From Saccharopolyspora rhizosphaerae (GTDB lineage: Bacteria; Actinomycetota; Actinomycetes; Mycobacteriales; Pseudonocardiaceae), in NCBI RefSeq assembly GCF_003931915.1, contig NZ_RSAA01000008.1, positions 203,421-267,420 on the forward strand: a DNA stretch of 64,000 nt, read 5' to 3'. A program made the position numbers and the translations under genes. The notes under the pieces were generated by a model. That model made no database searches and was not told the DNA's origin. It saw only the letters and a program-made list of their open reading frames with translations. Position 1 is the first letter of the stretch. Each line of letters opens with the position of its first letter. Shown piece by piece: positions 17,537-26,288 of the stretch.

Positions 17537-18261
17537 TCGGGCAGGTTCCGCCTCCGGCGAAGGGTGGGCGGCAGCTGCCGCCCACCCGGGCCGAGGCCGA
17601 GCACGTCGAACAGGTTCGCAAGCAGGTCGACCGCTTGTGCTGGACGGGCATCCTGCTCGGCCTGGCCTTCACGATGACCTACGTCCAGCAGTTCGCCGCC
17701 GCTGACTCGCCACCGTTGTCGCTGGTGTGGTTGGCGGCGTGGCTGCTCGACCCGATGGTGTCGCTGGTGCTCTTGGCGATCCTGCGCGCCGAGCAGGTCA
17801 CCGCGAGGTACGGCATCCGCACCGGTGGCTGGGTGCGTGCTGCGAAGTGGTTCACGCTCGCGGCCACGTACGTCATGAACACCTGGGCCGCATACGCGGC
17901 CGGCGAGGCCGACTCGGTGGTTCTGCACTCCGTGCCTCCACTGGTCGTGTTCGTCGCGGCCGAGGCCGTGACCGATCTGCGGGACAAGCTCAGCGAGGCC
18001 GTCCGGACAGCGTTCACGAACGCAGCGGCTGGCTCGCCCGACCAAGCTCCCCATGACCGCGAGCGGCCGACGCCCCAATCAAGCGTCAAGCGACGGACGT
18101 CGTTCGAGGAGTACCTGGAGCGGGCGCGCAGCGCGTGGAGCCCGGACGTGACGGTGTCGCCGTCGTGGATTCGGGAGGCAACTGGCTGCTCGCGTGGACT
18201 CTCGTCGCGGTTGGCCGCCGCGCTCGCAGCTGAAGTGGACGGGGGAGGTGGTCCGCGATGA
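17533..18261 (+). CDS. DUF2637-like membrane protein of the transfer region
   Basis: A 242-aa protein. About four membrane helices (WTGILLGLAFTMTYVQQF, LSLVWLAAWLLDPMVSLVLL, WFTLAATYVMNTWAAYAAG, SVPPLVVFVAAEAVTDLRD) are followed by a cytosolic tail. The tail contains a small possible HTH (SPSWIREATGCSRGLSSRL). The layout matches DUF2637 proteins encoded before traB in AICEs. It overlaps both neighbours by four bases and so is part of one translationally coupled run ending in traB. Confidence 0.78.
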   Translation: MIGQVPPPAKGGRQLPPTRAEAEHVEQVRKQVDRLCWTGILLGLAFTMTYVQQFAAADSPPLSLVWLAAWLLDPMVSLVLLAILRAEQVTARYGIRTGGWVRAAKWFTLAATYVMNTWAAYAAGEADSVVLHSVPPLVVFVAAEAVTDLRDKLSEAVRTAFTNAAAGSPDQAPHDRERPTPQSSVKRRTSFEEYLERARSAWSPDVTVSPSWIREATGCSRGLSSRLAAALAAEVDGGGGPR

Positions 18262-20384
18262 ACGAGCAGGGCGAACCGCTCCCGGTACCACGGCCATCGA
18301 GCGAAGTTGAATCCGCGATCTTCGACGCTGAGCTCGTGGACGATGCGGCGTCGGTCCCGAAGCTGACGCGATGGCAGCGGTTCATGAACTGGTGGCAGCG
18401 TTCACCACGCGTGCCTACCGCACTCAAGTCACGAAAGGCCGCCAAGCAGGCCCTCCTGGATCTCCTTCTGTTCGTCGTACACCTCCCGTGGCGGTTCGTC
18501 AGCGCTGCCGGCCGCGGGACGGTCGCCGCGGTGCGTGCTTGGCGTCGGTGGGTCCGGGTTCACGACTACCGGGACGCCGCGGAGCAGTCCGAGAAGCTCG
18601 TGGACAAGTTCATCGAGATCCGAGAGCTGACCCTGTTCCGGTGGAAGGTGACCGGAACAGCCGGGTTGGCTTCCGCCGCCGTCCTGGTGGTCGCGTACGT
18701 CCTGTACGGCGCACCAGCTCTGTGGGCTGCGGGAGGCCTGGCGGCCGCGTCCTTGGCAATCTTCGGACGCCGCAAGGAGGGATCACCGGGCCGGAAGCCC
18801 GTGCTGTCCGGCCCCCGCAGTCTGACCTGGACGATGGATCCGCAAGTCCTGGTCGAAGCGTTCCGCGATGCCAAGCTGATCGGCAAGGACGAGTCCCTGC
18901 GCCTGGTCGAAAGGGCTGCGCACGACGGCTCGGGCTGGGCGGTCACCGTCGACCTGCCAGCGACGCGCAAGGCAGCGGACGTCATCAAGCACAGGGAAGC
19001 TCTCGCATCAGCGCTTGCAGTCGATGAGTTGCAGCTCATCATCGAACGAGTTCGAGGCTGCGGCGGGCACGCCGGTCGTGTCTTCCTGTGGGTCGCCGAC
19101 GCCGACCCGTACGCAGGGCCTCCGATGCGATTCCCGCTCCTAGACGTCGAGCAGTGGGACGCGTGGCGAGCGATCCCGTTCGGGCGCGATGCTCGCAACC
19201 GCCGCGTCGACCTGCAGCTCGTGTGGACATCGTTGCTGATCGGCGCGATTCCCCGGCAGGGCAAAACCTTCTCGACCCGACTGCCTGCTGCAGGGTTGAT
19301 CCTCGACCCGCACGCAAGGCTGTACGTCTTCGACGGCAAGGGAGGTAAGGACTGGGAAGCCGCGGAGGCCGTCGCGCACCGGTTCGTCTGCGGTGACGAG
19401 ATCGAACACGTCGAGGCCGTTCGCGATCACCTCGTGGAGCTGGTGGCAGAAGTCCAATCCCGCTACGCGCGGATGTCCAGGCTTGATGACGACATCTGCC
19501 CGGAATCGAAGATCACCCCGGCAATCTCCCGGGACACCGACCTCGACATGCCGATCACGGCCGTGGTCATCGACGAGGTGCAGGTGTACCTGGAGAACCC
19601 TGCCCGCGAAGACATCGGCGGCAAGAAGAGCACCATCGGCGCCTACATCGCAGACCTGCTCACCTACCTCACGAGGAAAGGTCCGGCCGTGGGCATCGTG
19701 GTCATCCTCGCCACCCAGCGCCCCGACTCGAACACGATCCCGTCCCGGTTGCGCGCGGTGCTCGGTTCGCGATTCGCCTTGCGGGTCATGGACTGGCGTG
19801 ATTCCAACATCGTGCTCGGCGAGCAGATGAACACCCGGGGTTTTGATGCCTCGACGCTGCTCCCGAGCCACAAAGGGGTCGGCATCTTGCGACCGGACAG
19901 CGAAACCGGCGCGGACACCATCGCCACGTTGGTCCGCACGTTCTTCATGCCGAACCCAGAATGGCGAACCATCTGCGGCCGCGGAAGAGCTCTGCGCGAG
20001 GCAGCCGGAACGTTGACCGGCCATGCCGCTGGTGATGACCTGCAACGGGCAGTCGACCCAACGGCAGTGGCCAAGGCGCTCGGCAGCAGCTCCGAGGTTC
20101 TGGACGACCGCTCAGCACTGCCAGAACCTCTGTCGTCGGTCGTCGACTACCTGGGAGACGACATCGACCGGCGCGATTTCGTACCGACGGCCGAGCTCAT
20201 CGACGCACTCGACTCCGAACCGACCTTGTTCGGCCGGCAGATGGGCGAGCTCGGCTGTCAGCCAAGACGCGCCCGCGTCGCTTCCGAAGACGGCACCGTG
20301 CGCCAGGTCCGCGGCTACTACACCGCGGACCTCCGGAAAGCAGTGGACGAGGCCCACACGGCCCAGGAGAAGGAAGGCGAATAG
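18258..20384 (+). CDS. traB: FtsK/SpoIIIE-like conjugal DNA translocase
   Basis: A 708-aa protein. N-terminal membrane helices around residues 55-80 and 125-170 (GLASAAVLVVAYVLYGAPA) anchor it. The RecA-like motor has Walker A GAIPRQGKTFSTR (about residue 330) and Walker B ITAVVIDEVQVYLE (about 435), then LTRKGPAVGIVVILATQRPD. The C-terminal part may be a small winged-helix DNA-reading domain. In Streptomyces, TraB alone forms a hexameric pump that moves double-stranded DNA between mycelia after binding repeats in clt. A repeat cluster follows directly. Confidence 0.92.
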   Translation: MNEQGEPLPVPRPSSEVESAIFDAELVDDAASVPKLTRWQRFMNWWQRSPRVPTALKSRKAAKQALLDLLLFVVHLPWRFVSAAGRGTVAAVRAWRRWVRVHDYRDAAEQSEKLVDKFIEIRELTLFRWKVTGTAGLASAAVLVVAYVLYGAPALWAAGGLAAASLAIFGRRKEGSPGRKPVLSGPRSLTWTMDPQVLVEAFRDAKLIGKDESLRLVERAAHDGSGWAVTVDLPATRKAADVIKHREALASALAVDELQLIIERVRGCGGHAGRVFLWVADADPYAGPPMRFPLLDVEQWDAWRAIPFGRDARNRRVDLQLVWTSLLIGAIPRQGKTFSTRLPAAGLILDPHARLYVFDGKGGKDWEAAEAVAHRFVCGDEIEHVEAVRDHLVELVAEVQSRYARMSRLDDDICPESKITPAISRDTDLDMPITAVVIDEVQVYLENPAREDIGGKKSTIGAYIADLLTYLTRKGPAVGIVVILATQRPDSNTIPSRLRAVLGSRFALRVMDWRDSNIVLGEQMNTRGFDASTLLPSHKGVGILRPDSETGADTIATLVRTFFMPNPEWRTICGRGRALREAAGTLTGHAAGDDLQRAVDPTAVAKALGSSSEVLDDRSALPEPLSSVVDYLGDDIDRRDFVPTAELIDALDSEPTLFGRQMGELGCQPRRARVASEDGTVRQVRGYYTADLRKAVDEAHTAQEKEGE

Positions 20385-20385
20385 G

Positions 20386-20537
20386 CGTCCCATGACAGCC
20401 GCGAACCCGTCCCAACTGTGACCACCACACCCGCACCCGTCCCACGCGACGGGACGCGATCAAGTAGCCGTTGACCAGGCAATACCTTCCTTTGGGACGG
20501 CTGGGACGGGTGTGCGTGCACCCGTCCCAGCCGTCCC
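20386..20537. repeat. GTCCC/GGGAC repeat cluster with 19-bp hairpin, candidate clt
   Basis: Eight copies of GTCCC or its complement lie within 151 bases after traB. Five are plus-strand (starting 20387, 20409, 20439, 20524, 20533) and three inverted (20451, 20494, 20504). CCCGTCCCA is repeated at 20406 and 20436, exactly 30 bases apart. GCACCCGTCCCA occurs at 20433 and 20518. The last copies form a perfect 19-bp stem (20494-20512 with 20519-20537). A TraB-recognised transfer locus is the favoured reading; a terminator or replication iterons are alternatives. The rest of 20538-20845 holds no gene. Confidence 0.55.
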
Positions 20538-20845
20538 GGAATCGGCCTCATCTCACCTTCGTGCGCCGCACGACCGCAGCCTGTCCCACGCGGTTTCTCA
20601 CTTGGCGCCCGCGCCTGGAGGCTTCTACCTCACCGTCTCCGGCCGTGATTGGTGACAAGTCGCGCTGGTTCCACAGCAGCGTCGCAATGCCGTCCTGTAC
20701 GACGGACTCACGGAGCAAACCAAATGAGTGCGATAGCTCACTGGCGTCTGTTCGGGTGATGAGTAGAAGCCCTCTGCAAGCGATCAGATAGTTCGGATAC
20801 GGTCGCCCGTGCTTCACATTCAGTAGCCATGGGGAGGAACTGCGA

Positions 20846-21475
20846 GTGAGCAGCGGAGGCGACCGCCCGAGCGTGCTCGATCCGGACGAGACGTGGCACA
20901 TGCCAGCGCAGGTTTACCTGGCAGCCCGGCCGGACGGAAACTCCGGCACCTTGATGTTCGAGCTTCGGGAGTGGAACAACCAGTCCGTGGTGCTGGCCTA
21001 CTCGTCCTTGGATCGGTTCCTTGATAGCTGCGGCGCAGATCAGCCTTGGGTGCTGCTGCCGTCCGAACGGCTTGCTGAGCTCTCTCGCGGTGAGCACGGC
21101 GTCGCGTTCAGCGTGTTGCTCGACGTGCCGCTCTCTTCTGAGCTTCGCGGCACTGCCGGCGGGATGGCCGAGGACGAACCTTCATGGCAGGAATCTGACT
21201 CGCCGGACTGGGCCATGACCTACATCGCCTCGAAGCCGTTCGCCGCTGGTCAAGAGCAGGCGTTGTTGGAACTTCAACCGATGCCGGGCCGCCGTCTCGC
21301 GATCATGGCGTACAGCTCGTTGCAGTCGTTGGAGAGCGCCTGCGGACCGAATCAACCATGGGTCACCATTCCTGCGGGCTTGGTCGCCGAGGCCCGGCGC
21401 CAATCCGGAGCGGACACGATTTGCCTGGACACACCGTTGCCGACGTACCTGCGTCACGGCGCAGAGGAGGGGTAA
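20846..21475 (+). CDS. Tandem SAV_915-like (SseB-related) domain protein
   Basis: A 209-aa protein made of two copies of one domain. The first has VVLAYSSLDRFLDSCGADQP and WVLLPSERLAELS, then DVPLSSELR. The second has LAIMAYSSLQSLESACGPNQ and WVTIPAGLVAEAR, then DTPLPTYLR. Single-domain versions (SAV_915 type) occur near Esx and type VII-like genes in actinomycetes. GTG 20846 has GGGGAGG upstream. It is first in the run 20846-24072, four bases ahead of the Esx-like gene. Biochemical role is unknown. Confidence 0.65.
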   Translation: MSSGGDRPSVLDPDETWHMPAQVYLAARPDGNSGTLMFELREWNNQSVVLAYSSLDRFLDSCGADQPWVLLPSERLAELSRGEHGVAFSVLLDVPLSSELRGTAGGMAEDEPSWQESDSPDWAMTYIASKPFAAGQEQALLELQPMPGRRLAIMAYSSLQSLESACGPNQPWVTIPAGLVAEARRQSGADTICLDTPLPTYLRHGAEEG

Positions 21476-21479
21476 AGGG

Positions 21480-21776
21480 ATGGGGAACGACGGCATCAAG
21501 GCCGACCCTGACGGGATTCGGCAAATGGCCAGTGAACTCCGGGACAGCACCTCCGGGCTGGAAGGCGCTGCGAAGTCGGTGCCACCGATGCCGGAGGTCA
21601 CGATCTCCAACCAGAACGTCGGCTACACGCTCTCGGAGATCACCAAGGCAGCGGCTGCTGTCGCGGCGGGTGTCGAGGACATCGCCAACAAGATCGACGC
21701 GAGCGACGGCAGCTACGCGGAAGTGGACAACCGCAACGCCGAAGACTTGTACGGGGTACCGAAGTTCACGCGCTGA
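21480..21776 (+). CDS. Esx/WXG100-like small helical protein
   Basis: A 98-aa protein of the size of WXG100 proteins. It begins GIKADPDGIRQMASELRDST, a typical first helix. A turn (PPMPEVTISNQNVGY) and a second amphipathic helix (ITKAAAAVAAGVEDIANKID) follow. The central WxG is not present. Such proteins form helical hairpins that pair with a larger WXG or LXG partner. The next gene encodes a WXG-containing protein, so a secreted or chaperone-like pair is plausible. Start ATG 21480 follows the previous stop by two bases. Confidence 0.6.
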   Translation: MGNDGIKADPDGIRQMASELRDSTSGLEGAAKSVPPMPEVTISNQNVGYTLSEITKAAAAVAAGVEDIANKIDASDGSYAEVDNRNAEDLYGVPKFTR

Positions 21777-21817
21777 GCGTCGAGTGAAAGAACGACTCTC
21801 CTGGGGAGAGCAGGGCT

Positions 21818-23002
21818 ATGGCGGGAGAGCTGAACACTGAGGTGCGTGACGATCCGGCATCGTGCCGGAGCGTGGCCGATTGGTTGGGGCAGCTTGCTCC
21901 GGGAGTAGGCCAGCTCGGCGACTCGGTCTATCGGCAACGAGGTGAATCGGAGTCGTTCTGGGAGGGCACTGCTGGTCAGGCATGTCGCGGCGAGCTGACG
22001 AGGCAAGGTGAAGACGGGGACACGCTCGAGCAGCTCGTCACGAAAGCTCGCCAAGCACTGACGGACTTTGCAGGCAAGATCGATTCGGTGAAGGCCCAGT
22101 TCGAGCAGGCTCGCTCCGTGGCACGAACCGGCGAGCTCGTCGTCACGGCAACGGCGATCCTGCCACCAGGCCCTGCTCCAGGACCTGTCCCCCAGCCACC
22201 GACCGGCCCTGCATCGCCCCAAGCTCAAGCGCAGCACAATGCCGCTAGTCAGGCCCACGCCGCGGCGTCAGCGCAGTACGAGCGCAAGCGACGGGCCTTC
22301 GAGGAAGCCTCCGGCATCGCCGACCGCGCTCGAAACCAGCAGGCCGATGCTCACGTGGCCCTGGACAAGGCGATGAAAGACCCGCAAGAGTCGGTCAAGA
22401 AGCTCAAGACGTACGCGATGTACGCCGTCGGCAACGGCCTGAGCTGGGTCAAGACAACTCAGACCACAGCGAACGACCTGCTCGAAAGCTCCAAAAAGAT
22501 GGAAAGTGCCGCCAGCACCATGCAGGCGCGAGCCGCAACGATGACCCACTCCCCTGCCATGCGTGAGCTTGCAGAGCGGGCCGCTGCACGCGGTACAGAC
22601 ATGGCTGCGGACATCAAGGGGCAATACGCGCAGGTCCAGCGGATGAACAGCGCGATCCCCGAGAAAGCCAGGACCGCGATCGAGCAGAACCCTGGCAACT
22701 TGGTCAAGAGTGGCTCCACCGTGGGCAAGGTCAGCAAGAACGTCCTCCGCGGCTTGCCGTACGTCGGCACCGGCCTGACCCTCGCCTCCGGCGGAGCTGA
22801 CGTAGCAATGGGCAAGGACCCATGGAATGCCACAGCAGACACCGCCGCGAGCCTGGGTGGCAGTATCGCCGGTGGAATGGCCACAGGAGCCGCCGTGGGT
22901 ACGGTCTTTCCCGGGGCCGGAACCGTGGTCGGCGGCGTAGTGGGAGGCATCGCCGGCGGCTTGGTCGCCACCGGAGTTGTCGACTGGCTCCAAGGCGACT
23001 GA
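21818..23002 (+). CDS. WXG-like protein with C-terminal glycine zipper (putative T7-type effector)
   Basis: A 394-aa protein. Residues 1-100 form a WXG100-like hairpin with SFWEGTAGQA at the turn. A proline-rich linker follows (about 107-130), then a long alanine-rich coiled segment (about 135-300). The hydrophobic glycine-repeat tail (about 340-390) includes GGSIAGGMATGAAVGTV and VVGGVVGGIAGGLVATGVV. This resembles type VII effectors whose glycine-zipper tails insert in membranes. No enzymatic motif is seen. Two PH/GRAM-like genes follow and could encode immunity or accessory proteins. Function is inferred. Confidence 0.55.
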   Translation: MAGELNTEVRDDPASCRSVADWLGQLAPGVGQLGDSVYRQRGESESFWEGTAGQACRGELTRQGEDGDTLEQLVTKARQALTDFAGKIDSVKAQFEQARSVARTGELVVTATAILPPGPAPGPVPQPPTGPASPQAQAQHNAASQAHAAASAQYERKRRAFEEASGIADRARNQQADAHVALDKAMKDPQESVKKLKTYAMYAVGNGLSWVKTTQTTANDLLESSKKMESAASTMQARAATMTHSPAMRELAERAAARGTDMAADIKGQYAQVQRMNSAIPEKARTAIEQNPGNLVKSGSTVGKVSKNVLRGLPYVGTGLTLASGGADVAMGKDPWNATADTAASLGGSIAGGMATGAAVGTVFPGAGTVVGGVVGGIAGGLVATGVVDWLQGD

Positions 23003-23032
23003 CTCGGCCACACAGCACCGACAGGGACACGG

Positions 23033-23683
23033 ATGGACACGAACTTGTTCTGCACAGCGGCCGAGTTGCCACCCAAGCCGGATGCGACCACCGGGTTGCC
23101 GCGACCTCCCCGAGCACCTGGTTTCCACAAGGAGGACAAGCCCCCGAAGGAACACGACCGCGACCGCGTGCAGGACCCGTCCAAGGCACCGTCGCCCCCA
23201 GACGGCGAAGGGCCGGTGTTGGAGTGGTACCGAAGCTCCCGCCGAAACGCCGTGCTCACCGGCGCCGTCGCCTTCGTGATCATGGTGCTGGGACTGACAC
23301 TGATCCGAGGCGGCGAACTCGCCTGGATGCAGTTCTGGTTCGTGTGGGCGATCCTCGTGCTCGCCTCGCTGGGCGTCTACGCGTCCTCGCGGGCCACAGA
23401 ATGCGCTGTGGGAGCTGAGTGGCTCAAGGTCGGCAAGACGTGGGTTCGGCTCTACGAGCTCACATCGATCAAAGCACGTGTGCGTAGCAATGCCATCCAC
23501 ATCGATTTGAAGGACGGCGCGGGACGCGAAGTCAAGGTCAGCACCAGTGCACTGCAAGAGGACCGCGACATCTGGGACCTGGTCTACAACGGCATCCTGC
23601 ACTCCGTCGTCGCCGGTCACGCCACCACCAACGGAATGGTCCACAGCGCTCTGCAAGTACCCCGACCAGCTCCGGCCCAATGA
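23033..23683 (+). CDS. Two-TM protein with PH-like C-terminal domain
   Basis: A 216-aa protein. A charged proline-rich N-terminus (about 1-70) leads to two membrane helices (NAVLTGAVAFVIMVLGLTLI and MQFWFVWAILVLASLGVYA). A PH-like beta domain follows: VGAEWLKVGKTWVRLYELTS and IHIDLKDGAGREVKVSTSAL. Homologous membrane-PH proteins often stand next to Esx-like genes in actinomycetes. It overlaps the next gene by four bases. An immunity or anchoring role for the preceding WXG protein is inferred from order and membrane location. Confidence 0.55.
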   Translation: MDTNLFCTAAELPPKPDATTGLPRPPRAPGFHKEDKPPKEHDRDRVQDPSKAPSPPDGEGPVLEWYRSSRRNAVLTGAVAFVIMVLGLTLIRGGELAWMQFWFVWAILVLASLGVYASSRATECAVGAEWLKVGKTWVRLYELTSIKARVRSNAIHIDLKDGAGREVKVSTSALQEDRDIWDLVYNGILHSVVAGHATTNGMVHSALQVPRPAPAQ

Positions 23684-24072
23684 CCCGCTTCCACAGGAAG
23701 GACCGACCCGTGACGCTTGAATTGCCCAACGCCGTTCCGGCAATTGACGGCGAAGTCGTCGGCTCGCGTCGTTGGGCCAACCGGACCCAGCACTCGGCTC
23801 GAGCTGTAGGCGGTCGGCTCTACCTGACCAACCTGCGCGTGGTCTTCTGCCCGCACGCCGTCGACGCAGCGCTGGCAGGCGAATTCTGGTGGGCTCCTCT
23901 CCAGGACATCGCCGAGGTCGGCAAGGAGAAGAGGAACTTCAGGCAGATCTACGGTGGTGGGCTGCGCAACCGCATGAAGATCACGCTACGCGACGGCACC
24001 GCCGAGCTCTTCGTGGTCAACAAGCTCGATCACGCCATCGAGGAAATCCGAACTACCGCGAACCTCGTCTGA
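23680..24072 (+). CDS. GRAM/PH-like domain protein
   Basis: A 130-aa protein. A single GRAM-type domain reads GGRLYLTNLRVVFCPHAVDA, then FWWAPLQDIAEVGK and MKITLRDGTAELFVVNKLDH. GRAM domains bind lipids or proteins at membranes. Start is the ATG overlapping the previous stop (23680) or the later GTG at 23710, which has AGGAAGG upstream. It is the last gene of the run that begins at 20846. Function is not known. Confidence 0.6.
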   Translation: MTRFHRKDRPVTLELPNAVPAIDGEVVGSRRWANRTQHSARAVGGRLYLTNLRVVFCPHAVDAALAGEFWWAPLQDIAEVGKEKRNFRQIYGGGLRNRMKITLRDGTAELFVVNKLDHAIEEIRTTANLV

Positions 24073-24088
24073 TCCCCTCCACTTCGCC

Positions 24089-24490
24089 CTACTTCTCACG
24101 GGCTTCGGGGGGCTCGTGATCGCTCTCCGAACCTGAGCGCCCCGACCAGTCGATGGGCGCAATGCTGATCGCGCGGGTTACAGCCGGCCCAGTGGAGGCC
24201 ACGACAGCGCCTAGCTCGCCCCATTCGAGCCGTGGCCCTTCTGTCGGCGATGCCTGTTGAGGCCGCTTCCTGAAGTCTCGCGTAGCTGTCAGATCGGCGT
24301 CGTGCTCTTGGCCAACGCCGTGCTTGCCCGGCTTGTTGCGAAGAACCTGTGCAATGCCTTCCAGGACGCCTGCTACCTGGTGCAAATCGATCGCTTCCGA
24401 CCTGCCCGCGGCGACTTCGTACGCGACGTCGTCGAGGAGCCACTGGGCTTTTCTCAGCAGGACCGCCAGTGCGGCTGCATCACTGGTCAT
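24089..24490 (-). CDS. Unknown small protein of the element
   Basis: A 133-aa protein with an N-terminal helical half (AAALAVLLRKAQWLLDDVAY and EAIDLHQVAGVLEGIAQVLR) and a charged, low-complexity C-terminal half. ATG 24490 overlaps the stop of the upstream zinc-finger gene (ATGA), so the two are coupled. No family is recognised. It is convergent with the GRAM gene, with only 16 bases between stops. Confidence 0.55.
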   Translation of the reverse strand: MTSDAAALAVLLRKAQWLLDDVAYEVAAGRSEAIDLHQVAGVLEGIAQVLRNKPGKHGVGQEHDADLTATRDFRKRPQQASPTEGPRLEWGELGAVVASTGPAVTRAISIAPIDWSGRSGSESDHEPPEAREK

Positions 24491-24702
24491 CGTTCCGCCC
24501 CTGACTCGGCCAAGGCGTGCGCTTCGCTGTTGCACTCAGCGCAGGTCGGCCACAGCCACGCGACTTCTGTGCTCTTGGCGACGGTCACCTTGCGCGCACA
24601 AAGCGCAACGATCGTCTCCCCTGTTGCGTACGCCCCTGCAAGACGTACATCCGCCGTGGCATGGCGTCCACCGTCAGCAGGCACCCATCGAAAAGGGTGC
24701 AT
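24487..24702 (-). CDS. Small putative zinc-binding protein
   Basis: A 71-aa protein starting MHPFRWVPADGGRHATADV. Candidate metal ligands are the Cys in VALCARKVT and the cluster WPTCAECNSEAH (CxxC plus His). Similar short Cys/His proteins occur on actinomycete chromosomes and elements without known function. ATG 24702 is preferred, with GGAGG eight bases upstream. It is coupled to the downstream gene by a four-base overlap. Confidence 0.6.
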   Translation of the reverse strand: MHPFRWVPADGGRHATADVRLAGAYATGETIVALCARKVTVAKSTEVAWLWPTCAECNSEAHALAESGAER

Positions 24703-24967
24703 CTCCGAGACCTCCCAGCTCTGACACAAACCGTCCAGTAGCGCGAGGCGAGAGCTGGTGGGGGTCGGGGCCGCCAGCTCTCGCCTCATTCCGACCCGAC
24801 GACAGCGTGAGAGCGCGGAGTGGCGCTGCCGCCGGGCGGAAGTGTGACCGCGAGTAGTCAACGCGTGCCACACTGAAATAAGCTTCGTAGGCGAGCGATA
24901 TCAGCGCCACGACCTGAGCACGACATAGGGACGACTTGGAACCCGCGCGCGGACGGGGAGGAACACC

Positions 24968-26119
24968 GTGCGACCACCACGCACAGTGCTTGAACAGAAG
25001 ATTCGAGAGCGACGTCAGACCCTCGAAGAGTTCGCCGAGTCAGCCGAGCGGTTCGCTCGCGAACACGGTGAAGCCGGCACTCTCGGGGTACGACACCTGC
25101 AGCGACTCGTATCCGGCCGTGGCCCGAAGGGGCGACCTCTCGGCCCGGTACGGCCAGCTACTGCTCGTCTACTCGAGCACATGCTCGGGTCGAGCATCGA
25201 TGAGCTACTTGCTCCTGCGCCTGTCACTGCCGAGCCGGTAGACGAGGGCACCGTAGAGCTGCGGCAAAGGCTGCACGCCTCGCTCCAGGTCGATGATGCA
25301 GCCCTCACGTTGTTGCGGGACCAGCTCAGCTCTATCCGCCGTCTCGACCGCCAGCTCGGGGCTGTCATTGCGCACGAAGAGGTGTGCGTCAAAACAAACC
25401 AGGTCAGCGCACTGCTCGACCACAGCCTCCCCGGCCGGACACGCGAACAGCTCGCATCGCTGCTTTCCGAACTCCACACGCTCGCCGGCTGGCAAGCTCT
25501 CGACCTCGGCAAGACCGTCCAGTCCTGGCAGCACTACGAGCAGGCCAAGCGCGCCGCCCGCGAATCCGGCATCGAACCTTTCGAGATCCACACGACCGCA
25601 GAACAAGCATTCGTCCTAATTGACATCGGCGAAACCCGGTCCGCTGTCGATGTTCTCGCTGCAACCCGCCGACGAGCTCAGGCAAAGTCCCCGAAACTGC
25701 TACGCGCTTGGCTCGCTGCCGCCCACGGAGAGGCACTCGCCGCAGACGACCAGCGCGATGAATCGCTGCGTGCCTTCGACGCTGCCTTCCAATCCCTACC
25801 AACAGATCCGTATCTCGAGGACGGCCCCTACGTGGCCTTGGACAACATCCACCTAGCCCGCTGGCGCGGACACGGTCTCGCCCGTACCGCAGACCCCGCA
25901 GCAATCGCCACCCTGACCTCTGCCCTTCAGGACCTGCACCCCACATTCACCCGTGCTGAAGTAGCGCTACGGGTTGACCTGGCCACCGCCTACGCATCCG
26001 CCCACGACCGCGACGCCAGCCAGGAAGAAGCTAGTAAGGCTTCCTTCCGAGCGAAGTCAATCGGCTCAATCCGCCAGCAGCGTCGCATCGAAGGCATGCT
26101 CCGAGCTGGTTCGACGTAA
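24968..26119 (+). CDS. HTH regulator with TPR-like repeats (paralogue 2)
   Basis: A 383-aa protein. The N-terminal HTH-like region (about 5-75) includes LEQKIRERRQTLEEFAESAE. TPR-like helices follow with LAGWQALDLGKTVQSWQHYE and LLRAWLAAAHGEALAADDQR, closely matching paralogue 1 at 14709-15842. GTG 24968 has GGGGAGGAA upstream. The first part differs more than the TPR part, so the two may bind different operators while sensing similar signals. It probably controls the cargo side of the element; this is inferred. Confidence 0.72.
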   Translation: MRPPRTVLEQKIRERRQTLEEFAESAERFAREHGEAGTLGVRHLQRLVSGRGPKGRPLGPVRPATARLLEHMLGSSIDELLAPAPVTAEPVDEGTVELRQRLHASLQVDDAALTLLRDQLSSIRRLDRQLGAVIAHEEVCVKTNQVSALLDHSLPGRTREQLASLLSELHTLAGWQALDLGKTVQSWQHYEQAKRAARESGIEPFEIHTTAEQAFVLIDIGETRSAVDVLAATRRRAQAKSPKLLRAWLAAAHGEALAADDQRDESLRAFDAAFQSLPTDPYLEDGPYVALDNIHLARWRGHGLARTADPAAIATLTSALQDLHPTFTRAEVALRVDLATAYASAHDRDASQEEASKASFRAKSIGSIRQQRRIEGMLRAGST

Positions 26120-26288
26120 CGATGTTGAGGCACAGGCGTCGCCAGCTGGACGATCGCCAAACCCGACAAGCAGGGATGACCTCCACTGAGCCAGGCAAGA
26201 GACACACGCACATCGAACGGCAACCTCCACAGTCAGCCGACGTGCAAAATGCTGGTCTGTCTGTAGCTGACTTTGAGGGGTACCGGTA

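Noticed and set aside
22268..23743. 491-codon minus-strand frame opposite the WXG gene row
   Set aside because: It crosses several real plus-strand genes and has no family resemblance.
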